Below are positions 17,974 through 26,154 of a stretch of DNA of 64,000 bases, one piece after another; position 1 is the first letter of the stretch; each line of letters begins with the position of its first letter. The translations under genes were made by a program, and so were the position numbers. The notes below the pieces were generated by a model. The model was not told where the DNA came from, did no database searches, and saw only the letters and a program-made list of their open reading frames with translations. The stretch is from positions 1 to 64,000 of the forward strand of contig JBDHSK010000006.1 of assembly GCA_039808025.1 (NCBI GenBank), read 5' to 3'. Source of the stretch: Sandaracinobacteroides sp039808025. Lineage in GTDB: Bacteria; Pseudomonadota; Alphaproteobacteria; Sphingomonadales; Sphingomonadaceae.

Positions 17974-18567
17974 CTACTGCGAGAGGATGAAAAGGGCGTG
18001 GTCGGCCCGCAGGTTCGGCCACATCGTCACTTCCTGGCCGCGAGCCAGAAAGGTGCCGCCACCAACCTGGAGGTGCAAGTCGGCTGCCAGCGCCAGAAAA
18101 TCGGCGATGGTGCAGAGGTGGATATTGGGGGTGTCATGCCAGCTTTGCGGCAACCATCGGGTAACCGGCATCCGGCCAGTCGTTAACAGACCCAGTCGCA
18201 CTCGCCAGTGGCCGAAATTGGGGAACGCAACAATGGCTTGCCTGCCGATCCGCACCAGCTGTCGCAAAACTTCCGCAGGTTCAGACATCGCCTGAAGCGT
18301 TTCAGACAAGATAGCGTAATCGACCGATTTTTCTGGAAATTCTGCCAGATCGTGCGTAGCGTCGCCCTGCACCACCGACAGGCCGCGCACCACGGCTTCG
18401 CGGACCAGCCGGGGGGAAATCTCGATGCCGCGGCCATCGGCATGCTTTTCATCACGAAGCCGCGCCAGCAGCGCCCCATCGCCACATCCGACATCGAGCA
18501 CGCTGCTGCCTTCGGGGATGAGACGCACGATCTGACGATGCTGGGCAGCGGTGATGCGGCTGCTCAT
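17974..18567 (-). CDS. metW: Methionine biosynthesis protein MetW
   Basis: A 197-residue methyltransferase-fold protein that partners MetX in homoserine acylation. DVGCGDG at about 25-31 is the nucleotide-binding loop, GIEI ends strand 2, and DYAILSETLQAM is the conserved segment. AFPNFGHWRVRLGLLTTGRMPVT (from about 115) and WHDTPNIHLCT are specific for MetW. It overlaps metX by 4 nt (18564-18567) and is the second gene of that operon. Homologues are required for full MetX activity in several proteobacteria. Confidence 0.94.
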   Translation of the reverse strand: MSSRITAAQHRQIVRLIPEGSSVLDVGCGDGALLARLRDEKHADGRGIEISPRLVREAVVRGLSVVQGDATHDLAEFPEKSVDYAILSETLQAMSEPAEVLRQLVRIGRQAIVAFPNFGHWRVRLGLLTTGRMPVTRWLPQSWHDTPNIHLCTIADFLALAADLHLQVGGGTFLARGQEVTMWPNLRADHALFILSQ

Positions 18568-19664
18568 GCCGGGTCTCCGGATGCGCGCAGAAAGCCGTCG
18601 ACCACTTCGTTGAGGCCGGGGGTATCCAGCAGAAAGGCGTCGTGCCCGAACGGGCTTGATAATTCCACGAAGCTGACGTGCCGCCCGGCGGCCACCAGCG
18701 CCTGAACGATGCGTTTGGCTTCGGCAGTGGGGTAAAGCCAGTCGCTATCGAAGCTGATGATGCAGAATCGCGCCGTTGATTTCATGAAACAGTTCGAGAG
18801 ATTCCCCCCGCAAGTATCTGCTAGATCGAAATAATCGAGCGCCCGGGTCACATAGAGGTAGGAGTTGGCGTCGAAGCGGTCGACAAAGCTCATCCCCTGG
18901 TGACGCAGGTAGGATTCAATCTGGAAATCGGCATCGAAGCCGAAGCTGCGGGCATTGCGGTTCTGCAGACGGCGGCCGAATTTCTCGGTAAGCCCGGCTT
19001 CCGACAAATAGGTGATGTGGGCTGCCATGCGCGCAACGGCCAGCCCCTTTGATGGCCCCTTGCCCGGCAGGTAGTCGCCACCTTTCCACGCAGGATCAGC
19101 CATGACCGCCTGACGCCCCACTTCGTGAAAGGCGATATTCTGGGCGGAATGCCTTGATGCCGAGGCAATGGCGATCACCGAGTTGACGCGGTTGGGGAAC
19201 AGGGCCGCCCATTGCAGCACCTGCATTCCACCCATCGACCCGCCGATAACGGCAAGCAGCTTGCCCACCCCCAGTTGATCGAGCATGGCCGCCTGGGCGC
19301 GCACCATGTCGGCGATGGTGATGACAGGAAAGCGCAAGCCCCAGGGGCGCCCATCTTCCGGGTGGGGGCTCGCCGGGCCTTCGCTTCCCATGCAGCCACC
19401 CAGCACGTTCGAGCAGATGATGAAATGGCGGGCCGGGTCAATTGGCAGGCCGGGGCCAACCATGCGGGTCCACCAGCCGGGCTTTCCGGTCAGGCGGTGA
19501 GTGCCCGTGACATACTGGTCGCCTGTGAGGGCATGGCAGACCAGAACGGCGTTGCTTCCGTCTGCCGCCAGCGTGCCCCAGGTTTCATAGGCGATATGCA
19601 CGCTGCCAAGCGTCTGGCCGCTGTCGAGGGTAAGCGCAGAGTCGAGAACAAGGCTGGTATGCAT
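18564..19664 (-). CDS. metX: Homoserine O-acyltransferase (MetX)
   Basis: An alpha/beta-hydrolase enzyme that acylates homoserine in the first committed step to methionine. 366 residues. Ser143 in GGSMGG is the nucleophile, with Asp in SFDSDWLYP and His in FGHDAFLLD completing the triad. GGCMGSEGPASP near residue 90 is the acyl-CoA-binding loop. MetX enzymes paired with MetW may use acetyl-CoA or succinyl-CoA, and the sequence alone does not settle this. The MetY at 125-1423 would suit acetylhomoserine. The leader on the minus strand holds a small hairpin but no SAM-II riboswitch consensus that I can recognise. Confidence 0.93.
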   Translation of the reverse strand: MHTSLVLDSALTLDSGQTLGSVHIAYETWGTLAADGSNAVLVCHALTGDQYVTGTHRLTGKPGWWTRMVGPGLPIDPARHFIICSNVLGGCMGSEGPASPHPEDGRPWGLRFPVITIADMVRAQAAMLDQLGVGKLLAVIGGSMGGMQVLQWAALFPNRVNSVIAIASASRHSAQNIAFHEVGRQAVMADPAWKGGDYLPGKGPSKGLAVARMAAHITYLSEAGLTEKFGRRLQNRNARSFGFDADFQIESYLRHQGMSFVDRFDANSYLYVTRALDYFDLADTCGGNLSNCFMKSTARFCIISFDSDWLYPTAEAKRIVQALVAAGRHVSFVELSSPFGHDAFLLDTPGLNEVVDGFLRASGDPA

Positions 19665-19694
19665 CGTGAGCCGCAGCCCCTAACAGGTGCTTGG

Positions 19695-19708
19695 CCCTTC
19701 GGGAAGGG
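19695..19708 (-). promoter_or_regulatory. Short hairpin in the metX leader
   Basis: CCCTT and AAGGG form a 5-bp stem with a 4-nt loop about 31 nt upstream of the metX ATG, in the 114-bp divergent region shared with hisC. It could fold in the metX mRNA. No T-run follows and no known SAM aptamer is evident, so its role is unknown. Confidence 0.25.
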
Positions 19709-19778
19709 TGAGGGGAAGTTACAGATGCGATGGCATAAGCGGTTGCGAGCGCAGACGCCACGTCCTAGGGCTGGCTGC

Positions 19779-20879
19779 ATGTCGCAACCCACCCCCAACA
19801 GCTGGATCAGCGCGATCCACGCCTATGTTCCCGGCTCGTCTTCGGCCGGGGGCAATATCCGCCCTGTCAAGCTGTCGTCGAATGAGAATCCCTGGGGGCC
19901 GTCGCCGCTGGTCACGGCCGAACTGGCAAAGCCCCACGACGTGCACCGTTACCCTGATGGCGCCGCCCATGCCTTGCGGGCAAGGCTTGCAGCGCTTCAC
20001 GGGCTTGACCCTGACCGCATCGTCTGCGGCACCGGGTCGGACGAGTTGCTGCAGCTGCTGCCACTGATCTACTGTGATCATGGCGACAGTGTGATCTATA
20101 TGCGCCACGGCTTCATGGTATACCCGATTGCGGCGCGGCGTGCCGGCGCCCAGCCCACAGAAGTGCCCGACCGCGATTATACCGCCGATGTCGATGCCGT
20201 GCTGGCAGCCGTCACTCCGACGACCCGGGTTGTGTTTCTGGCCAACCCCAACAACCCCACCGGCACCATGATTCCAGCCGCTGACGTGGCGCGCCTGCAT
20301 TCCGGGTTGCGGCCTGACATCGTGCTGGTGATCGATCAGGCCTATGCCGAATATCTCGATTCGCCCGATCCGGATGGCGGGCTACATTTGGCCAGAACTG
20401 CCGGGAATGTTGTGGTTACTCGCACCTTTTCAAAGATTTACGGTCTGGGTGGGTTGCGGGTGGGCTGGGCTACCGGCCCGGCCGACATCATTGCCGAACT
20501 GAACCGGGTGCGGGCGCCCTTTCCCATTTCTGTGCCGGCGCTGGCGGCATGCGCGGTGGCGCTAGATGATCAGGACTGGGTGGCGCTTTGCCGCAGCCGT
20601 AATGCCGAACAGCGCGCCATCCTTGCTGCTGGGATCGACCGCCTGTCGGACAAGGGGTTGCGCGCCGTTCCTTCGCAGGCCAATTTCGTGCTGATGACCT
20701 GTCCGCAACACGGGCCGCTGTCGGCCGGAGAGCTGCACAAGGCGCTGATGGCGCGCGGTTTCATCACCCGCTGGCTGCCGGGGCAGGGCCTTCCCCATGC
20801 CCTGCGCATTTCGGTGGGCACGGCCGAGGAAACCGCCGGATTTGTAACGGCGCTTTCGGACCTGGTTGCCGCTGCCTGA
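19779..20879 (+). CDS. hisC: Histidinol-phosphate aminotransferase
   Basis: A PLP enzyme converting imidazole acetol phosphate and glutamate to histidinol phosphate; alphaproteobacterial forms often also transaminate aromatic precursors. 366 residues. KLSSNENPWGPS about 31-42, ANPNNPTGT about 155-163, DQAYAEY about 186-192 and the PLP lysine about K219 in TFSKIYGLGGLRVGW define HisC. The frame stays open far upstream, but homology begins at MSQPTPNSWI, so the ATG at 19779 is chosen. The last base of its stop is the A of the next ATG. Pairing with a prephenate dehydrogenase suggests a part in tyrosine or phenylalanine synthesis. Confidence 0.92.
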   Translation: MSQPTPNSWISAIHAYVPGSSSAGGNIRPVKLSSNENPWGPSPLVTAELAKPHDVHRYPDGAAHALRARLAALHGLDPDRIVCGTGSDELLQLLPLIYCDHGDSVIYMRHGFMVYPIAARRAGAQPTEVPDRDYTADVDAVLAAVTPTTRVVFLANPNNPTGTMIPAADVARLHSGLRPDIVLVIDQAYAEYLDSPDPDGGLHLARTAGNVVVTRTFSKIYGLGGLRVGWATGPADIIAELNRVRAPFPISVPALAACAVALDDQDWVALCRSRNAEQRAILAAGIDRLSDKGLRAVPSQANFVLMTCPQHGPLSAGELHKALMARGFITRWLPGQGLPHALRISVGTAEETAGFVTALSDLVAAA

Positions 20880-21796
20880 TGGAGCCGTTTCAGCGAATTG
20901 CCATCATCGGGATGGGCTTGATCGGCTCGTCGATTGCGCGGGCGGCCCGCCACCGCTTTCCTGATGTGATCATTCAGGCCAGCGATTCCGACACTGGGGT
21001 CGTGGCGCGGGCCCGTGAACTTGGTCTTGCTGACAGTGTGGCCGAGCACCCGGCCGAAGTTGTTGAAGGTGCGGAGCTGATCATTCTGGCAGTTCCGCTG
21101 GGGGCGTTCGCAACGGTTGCCACGGCTATTGCGCCGCATCTTGCGGCAGGGGCCATCGTCTCTGACGTCGGGTCTGCCAAGCAGACCGTGATCGAGGCCC
21201 TGCAACCGGTACTTCCCGAGTCTGTGCACCTGATTCCGGCGCACCCGGTGGCGGGCACCGAGCAGAGCGGCCCTGATGCCGGCTTTGCCTCATTGTTCGA
21301 AGGGCGCTGGTGCATAGTCACTCCGCCGCGCGGGGCCGATGCGCGGGCCTGTGAACGGGTGGTGCAGTTCTGGCGGGCGCTTGGCTCAACCGTTGAGGTG
21401 ATGGAGGCACGCCACCATGATCTGGTGCTGGCCGCCACCAGCCACATCCCCCACCTCATCGCCTATTCGGTTGTGGGAACGGCTGCTGATCTGGAGGATG
21501 TGACACGGGGCGAAGTGATCAAATATTCAGCCGGTGGATTTCGCGATTTCACCCGCATTGCCGCCTCCAACCCGACCATGTGGCGCGACGTATTCCTCAC
21601 CAACCGTGACGCCGTGCTCGAGGTGCTGGGCCGCGTCACCGAAGATCTGGCGGCCTTGCAGAAGGCGATCCGCTGGGGCGATGGCGACACCCTGTTCCAG
21701 CGGTTCACGCAATCCCGCGATATTCGCCGCGCCATCATCGAAGCCGGACAGGACACTCCGGCACCTGATTTCGGGCGTCCGCACAAGCCCGACTGA
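20879..21796 (+). CDS. tyrA: Prephenate/arogenate dehydrogenase
   Basis: A 305-residue NAD(P)-dependent enzyme that oxidatively decarboxylates prephenate or arogenate on the way to tyrosine. The Rossmann motif IIGMGLIGSS is at about 9-18. IPAHPVAGTEQSGP near 118 and the histidine-containing ATSHIPHLIAY near 184 are the catalytic regions. It has no chorismate mutase or ACT domain. It starts on the last base of the hisC stop (TGATG), implying coupled translation. Cofactor and substrate preference are not readable. Confidence 0.92.
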   Translation: MEPFQRIAIIGMGLIGSSIARAARHRFPDVIIQASDSDTGVVARARELGLADSVAEHPAEVVEGAELIILAVPLGAFATVATAIAPHLAAGAIVSDVGSAKQTVIEALQPVLPESVHLIPAHPVAGTEQSGPDAGFASLFEGRWCIVTPPRGADARACERVVQFWRALGSTVEVMEARHHDLVLAATSHIPHLIAYSVVGTAADLEDVTRGEVIKYSAGGFRDFTRIAASNPTMWRDVFLTNRDAVLEVLGRVTEDLAALQKAIRWGDGDTLFQRFTQSRDIRRAIIEAGQDTPAPDFGRPHKPD

Positions 21797-21832
21797 CAGG
21801 CTTGCCCACTGAGCATCCGGAGGTTCGAAGCC

Positions 21833-22228
21833 TCAGTTCGGATCAGTCATCGAGGGCGGGTCGCTGGCCGGGAAGCTCTGGTCGAGTTCGGTGTCAAGCT
21901 GGCGGTTGCGGCGAATGTGACGCACGCGGTCGTTTTCGGCCTTGCTTTTTGCCAGCCATTCAAGCTGTTCCGGCGTCGCTTCCAGGTGGCGCGCCTTGAA
22001 CTCGGCATAAGGCTCGCCATAGATCAGGTGGCGCGCTTCGTCGCGGGTCATCGGCACGGGGGTTTCGATCGATGCCTCGGCCAGCCAGTCGGCCAGGCAG
22101 TTGCGGCAGAACCCGGCGCGCCCCATCAGTTCGACATTCGAGATATCCTGCCGCAGTTGCAGATGCTCGACCAGCCGTCGAAAGGCAGCGGCTTCCAGCT
22201 TTTCCATATCAGTGCGTTGTTCGCTCAT
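21833..22228 (-). CDS. DUF1244-family protein with FPASDPPS tail
   Basis: 131 residues. The N-terminal 90 residues match DUF1244: EKLEAAAFRRLVEHL, then V.LM..AGFCRNCLADWL with the conserved cysteine pair, and MTRDEARHLIYGEPY. The rest is a charged segment ending SFPASDPPSMTDPN. That FPASDPPS motif recurs at the ends of small alphaproteobacterial proteins of unknown role. The start at 22228 follows AAGGAG with 7-nt spacing; an upstream in-frame extension to 22333 is rejected. It converges with tyrA and diverges from pyk. Function unknown. Confidence 0.85.
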   Translation of the reverse strand: MSEQRTDMEKLEAAAFRRLVEHLQLRQDISNVELMGRAGFCRNCLADWLAEASIETPVPMTRDEARHLIYGEPYAEFKARHLEATPEQLEWLAKSKAENDRVRHIRRNRQLDTELDQSFPASDPPSMTDPN

Positions 22229-22326
22229 TTTCGTCTCCTTGCTGGTGTCGCATGCCGACAGATACTCTATAAGGCGTTTCAGACCCGTTGCTTCAAGGGG
22301 GGTGCAGCGGCAGCAGGAGAGAAGAA

Positions 22327-23787
22327 CTGACAACGCATCGCCCCCCGCGCCGGCGCCATGTCAGGGTGCTGGCGACGCTCGGCCCCGCCTCGGATACGCC
22401 AGAGAAGATCCTGGCGCTGTATCTGGCCGGTGCCGACGCCTTCCGGATCAACATGAGCCACGGCGACGAGGAGGGGCGGCTGGCACTGATCGCCGCTGTG
22501 CGCGCCCTTGAACACGAGGTCGGCCGGCCGATGACCATTCTGGCCGATCTGCAAGGGCCCAAGTTGCGGATCGGTCGTTTCCGCGAGGGCAAGGTCAGGG
22601 TGGAAGCTGGCCAATCATTCCGCTTCGACCTCGACGAGTCGGCGGGCGACGAAACACGGGTGTGCCTGCCCCACCCCGAGATATTGTCAGTTCTGCGGGC
22701 CGGTCACCGCCTGCTGCTCGATGACGGCAAGGTGGTGCTTTCGGTGCGGGAAGCCAGCGGCCAATGGTGCGATGCGCAGGTGGTGGTTCCGGGCACCCTT
22801 TCAGACCACAAGGGCGTGAATGTGCCTGATGTGGTAGTGCCGCTGCTGGCGCTGACCGCCAAGGATCGCCACGATCTGTCGGTGGCGCTCGACTCCGGGG
22901 TCGACTGGATCGCGCTGTCGTTCGTGCAGCGGGCCGATGATGTGGCCGAGGCGCGCAAGCTGATTGGCGGCCGCGCCAGTCTGATGGCCAAGATCGAGAA
23001 GCCGGCCGCCATCGACCAGATCGACGATATCATCGAGCTAGCCGATGGCATCATGGTGGCGCGCGGCGATTTGGGGGTGGAATTGCCGCCTGAGGATGTG
23101 CCCGGCTTGCAGAAACGGCTGGTGGCGGCTGCGCGCCGCGCCGGGAAGCCGGTGGTGGTGGCAACACAGATGCTGGAATCGATGATCGTGTCGCCTTCAC
23201 CCACCCGGGCAGAAGTGTCGGATGTCGCCAACGCCATTTATGATGGCGCTGATGCGGTGATGCTGTCGGCTGAAAGTGCGGCCGGCAAATGGCCCGAACA
23301 GGCAGTTGCAATGATGGATGCCATCGCCCGCAAGGTTGAGCATGACGACCTGTGGGCCGAGCAGATCCGTTTCGTGAAGACCGATCCGGAGCCAACGACT
23401 GCTGACGCCCTGTGTGCGGCGGCGCGGGGGATTCAGCAGACGGTGGGGGCGCGCGCCATTGTCTGCTTCACCACTTCGGGCTCGACAGCACGCCGCCTGT
23501 CGCGTGAGCGGATTGCCGCCAATTTCCTGGTGATGACGGCGCGGCTGGCCACGGCACGGCGGCTGGGCCTGATGTGGGGGGTGCATGCCGTGCATACCCG
23601 CGACATCGCCGATTTCGAGGAAATGGTTGCCAAATCGAAACGCATGGCCCTGCGCCACCATATCGCTGCCGCCGGAGACCGGCTGGTGGTGATGGCGGGG
23701 GTGCCGTTCGGGGTGCCCGGCTCGACCAATGTGCTGCATGTGGTGCGCGTCGCCGGCGACGAACTGCAACGCCACCCCCGGGGCTGA
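22327..23787 (+). CDS. pyk: Pyruvate kinase, apparently with a CTG start
   Basis: Catalyses phosphoenolpyruvate plus ADP to pyruvate plus ATP in glycolysis. About 486 residues. VLATLGPAS at the N-terminus, INMSHG near 47, ADLQGPKLRIG near 75, the MAKIEKPAAID magnesium/PEP motif near 222, MVARGDLGVELP near 243 and VATQMLESM near 279 are all present, followed by the C-terminal allosteric-fold domain. No ATG or GTG lies between the good Shine-Dalgarno AGGAG (22315-22319) and the first conserved residues. A CTG at 22327 is 7 nt behind it. The alternative is a TTG at 22288 with a poor site, adding 13 residues. Confidence 0.93.
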   Translation: MTTHRPPRRRHVRVLATLGPASDTPEKILALYLAGADAFRINMSHGDEEGRLALIAAVRALEHEVGRPMTILADLQGPKLRIGRFREGKVRVEAGQSFRFDLDESAGDETRVCLPHPEILSVLRAGHRLLLDDGKVVLSVREASGQWCDAQVVVPGTLSDHKGVNVPDVVVPLLALTAKDRHDLSVALDSGVDWIALSFVQRADDVAEARKLIGGRASLMAKIEKPAAIDQIDDIIELADGIMVARGDLGVELPPEDVPGLQKRLVAAARRAGKPVVVATQMLESMIVSPSPTRAEVSDVANAIYDGADAVMLSAESAAGKWPEQAVAMMDAIARKVEHDDLWAEQIRFVKTDPEPTTADALCAAARGIQQTVGARAIVCFTTSGSTARRLSRERIAANFLVMTARLATARRLGLMWGVHAVHTRDIADFEEMVAKSKRMALRHHIAAAGDRLVVMAGVPFGVPGSTNVLHVVRVAGDELQRHPRG

Positions 23788-23801
23788 GGGCCCCTGGGTG
23801 G
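23772..23801. terminator. GC-rich hairpin over the pyk stop codon
   Basis: CCACCC pairs with GGGTGG and, inside a small internal loop, GGGGC pairs with GCCCC around TGAGG, which contains the pyk stop. It lies between pyk and the converging S46 peptidase gene. No T-run is present; terminator function is inferred. Confidence 0.35.
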
Positions 23802-23855
23802 TGATGCCACAAGGATTGGCGCCATGATCCACACCCCCACCAGCCGCAGGCGATC

Positions 23856-26006
23856 TCAATCGATACCCATCTCGTGCAGCAGCGCACCGGCGCCATCCAC
23901 TTCTTTCATCACCCAAAGCATATAGCGCCAGTCGAGAGAGATGGTGCGGGTGGTGCTGGCGCTGTAGGCCCAATCAGACAGCATGCCATCGAGGGTGCCA
24001 TCAAAGGCAAGCCCAACGAACTCGCCGCGCGCATTGAGAACGGCAGAGCCGCTGTTGCCGTTGGTGATATCCGTGTCTGACAGGAAATTGACGGGCAGGG
24101 TCCCGAGCGATTCTGATTGCAACCCCGCCCAGTCGCCGCTTGCCTGAGCCTTCCTGACGGCTTCCAGCAGGCGTGGCGGTGAGTTGAAGGGTTCTTTTCC
24201 GGTTTCCTTCTCAAGCAGGCCAGCCGTCGTTGTGAAGGGAAGCCAGGCTTTGCCATCAACGGGCTGGCGGCCCGTCACCTTGCCGAAGGTGAGGCGCAGC
24301 GATCCGTTGGCGTCTGGATACGGGATATCGCCAAGCGATCTCCGGTAGGCTTCCAGCGTTTTCATGTACGGGATGCTGGCTGCCAGACGCTCACCGTTGA
24401 GGTCGCGGCTGCGCTGCTCGCCAAACTGATCAGCGGCGTAGGACTCTACCGCGATCTGGATGAACGGGTCGTCAGAGGCATTGAAGGCATCGACCGGACG
24501 ATCAAGCCAGGCGAGACGCTCAGCCGGATCAGCGAGCCGCGTATCGGCATAGAGCCGATCGAGACCGATGCGGCTGATGGCGGCATCGAGCGCCATGTTG
24601 CGTTGCCCGGGTGGCAGCTTGCGGACTTCGGCAAGCGCCTGCTCAAGGATGGCGCGGTCGACATGGGGGATGAAGCGCCGGCTGATAAGGTTGAGCCGAT
24701 CGATCAAGGTGGCGCGATCGCGATCCTGAAAGCCCAGCGCACGTTCGGAATCCGGCTTCTGGCGCTCGTTGGCGAACCGGTACAGATCGCGGGCGGCCTT
24801 CAGCAGTTGCGCACGATCGAGTGTCTGGTTGATGAGGGCCGCGCGCTGGCGGGGCAGGTCGCGGTTGATCACCTCGTCATAGGTGGTGATGGCCATGGCA
24901 TGGCGGCGGACATTCTCCCGCCTTGCCCCCCATTCGCTGAACATCCGGTCCTGCGCGTCCTTGTGGCCGACAAGGTCGGCACGAGCCGCTGCCTCTATCT
25001 GCCCGAGGATCTTCTTCTTGTAGTTGTCGGCCCGCTGCAGGATCGCGGCATAGGCGATTTTCTCGGCGGCAGTGCGGGTTTCCCGGGTTATGAGGTCGGA
25101 ATAACTGGCCAGCAGACGCTGCTGCAACGGGTAATAGTCATTGAAATAGAAGCGGGTTTCGGCAGCGGTCCGGTAGCGTTGCGTGGTTCCCGGATAGCCG
25201 GCAATCATCACGAAATCGCCATCCTTCAGGTCGGTTCGGGATATGGTCAGCCACCCGCTGGGGCGATAGGGAATATTTTCCCTCGCGAAGGGGGCAGGGC
25301 GCCCGTCCGGCCCGACATAGGCCCTGTAAAAACTGTAATCACCGGTGTGGCGGGGCCACATCCAGTTGTCGGTTTCTCCGCCGAAATTGCCAATGGCGCC
25401 AGCCGGGGCGTGCACCAGCCGCACATCGCGGACTTCCAGCATTTTCTGCAGGATCCACTGGCTGCCTCCGAAGTAGGATTTCACGTCGCAGCGGTAGCCG
25501 GGGGTGGATTCGCAAGCGGCAATCAGGGCCTTCGAGTTGCGTTCAACACCATCGATGAGGGCACTGCCGGTGGTGTTTTTCCTGATTCCGGCCATCACTT
25601 CGGTCGTCACATCGCGCATGTCTTCCATCACCAGAATGCGGCTTCCAGGCGCTGCCGGCAGTTCGTGTGCCTTGTCGGTGGCGAGAAAGCCGTTGGTCAG
25701 ATAATCCTGTTCCGGAGTCGAATTATACTGGATCGACCCGTAGGCGCAGTGGTGGTTGGTGGCCACCAGCCCTTCGGGAGAGACGAAACTGGCCGAACAC
25801 CCCCCCAGCGAGACGATGGCGTTCATCGGAGCGGCGTGCAGGTTGGCAAGCGCCTCCGGGGCGATTTCCAGACCGCCCTTCTGCAACCGGGAGGCGATTG
25901 CCGGTGCCTGCGAGGGCAGCCACATGCCTTCGGCAGCCAGTGCCTGTTGGGGGAGAATGGAAGCGGCGGCCACCAGCAAGGGGGCAAGGGCGGAAATACG
26001 AAGCAT
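23856..26006 (-). CDS. Exported S46-family dipeptidyl-peptidase (DPP7-like)
   Basis: 716 residues. A serine peptidase that removes dipeptides from peptide N-termini in the periplasm. The signal peptide (about 1-25) ends ALA, before AEGMWLP, the usual mature start with GMW. The catalytic His is about His86 in ATNHHCAYGSIQ and the Ser about Ser652 in NGNSGSAVLN. The S1-pocket position in LAFDGTLDG (about 670) is Gly, as in DPP7, rather than Arg as in the acid-specific DPP11, so hydrophobic P1 residues are predicted. The start at 26006 is the ATG in front of the signal peptide. It diverges from the DUF885 gene. Confidence 0.9.
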   Translation of the reverse strand: MLRISALAPLLVAAASILPQQALAAEGMWLPSQAPAIASRLQKGGLEIAPEALANLHAAPMNAIVSLGGCSASFVSPEGLVATNHHCAYGSIQYNSTPEQDYLTNGFLATDKAHELPAAPGSRILVMEDMRDVTTEVMAGIRKNTTGSALIDGVERNSKALIAACESTPGYRCDVKSYFGGSQWILQKMLEVRDVRLVHAPAGAIGNFGGETDNWMWPRHTGDYSFYRAYVGPDGRPAPFARENIPYRPSGWLTISRTDLKDGDFVMIAGYPGTTQRYRTAAETRFYFNDYYPLQQRLLASYSDLITRETRTAAEKIAYAAILQRADNYKKKILGQIEAAARADLVGHKDAQDRMFSEWGARRENVRRHAMAITTYDEVINRDLPRQRAALINQTLDRAQLLKAARDLYRFANERQKPDSERALGFQDRDRATLIDRLNLISRRFIPHVDRAILEQALAEVRKLPPGQRNMALDAAISRIGLDRLYADTRLADPAERLAWLDRPVDAFNASDDPFIQIAVESYAADQFGEQRSRDLNGERLAASIPYMKTLEAYRRSLGDIPYPDANGSLRLTFGKVTGRQPVDGKAWLPFTTTAGLLEKETGKEPFNSPPRLLEAVRKAQASGDWAGLQSESLGTLPVNFLSDTDITNGNSGSAVLNARGEFVGLAFDGTLDGMLSDWAYSASTTRTISLDWRYMLWVMKEVDGAGALLHEMGID

Positions 26007-26029
26007 GGGGGTTCTGATAGAAAATGTCA

Positions 26030-26046
26030 GACTTGAAAGGCAAGTC
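26030..26046. promoter_or_regulatory. Inverted repeat between two peptidase genes
   Basis: GACTTG and CAAGTC flank AAAGG, 24 bp upstream of the S46 start in the 148-bp divergent region (26007-26154). It is a candidate operator or leader hairpin. I found no convincing promoter pair beside it. Confidence 0.3.
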
Positions 26047-26154
26047 GCACCGGGATGGACGGGCCGGCATTGGCGCGGAAGGCCGGTTAAGGGCTTCACT
26101 GTTGGCGTGTCAGCGCCTAAGGCAGCCCGGATTATCGAGGGAGATGGAAATATC

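Noticed and set aside
19212..19778. Upstream extension of the hisC frame
   Set aside because: The open frame overlaps metX on the other strand; HisC similarity starts only at the ATG at 19779.
19665..19778. SAM riboswitch upstream of metX
   Set aside because: SAM-II elements often precede metX or metA in alphaproteobacteria, but the conserved SAM-II pseudoknot sequence is not visible; only a 5-bp hairpin is.
24603..26036. A 477-codon frame antisense to the S46 peptidase gene
   Set aside because: High-GC genes often leave the opposite strand open. The protein shows no motif, while the other strand carries a signal peptide and S46 catalytic residues.
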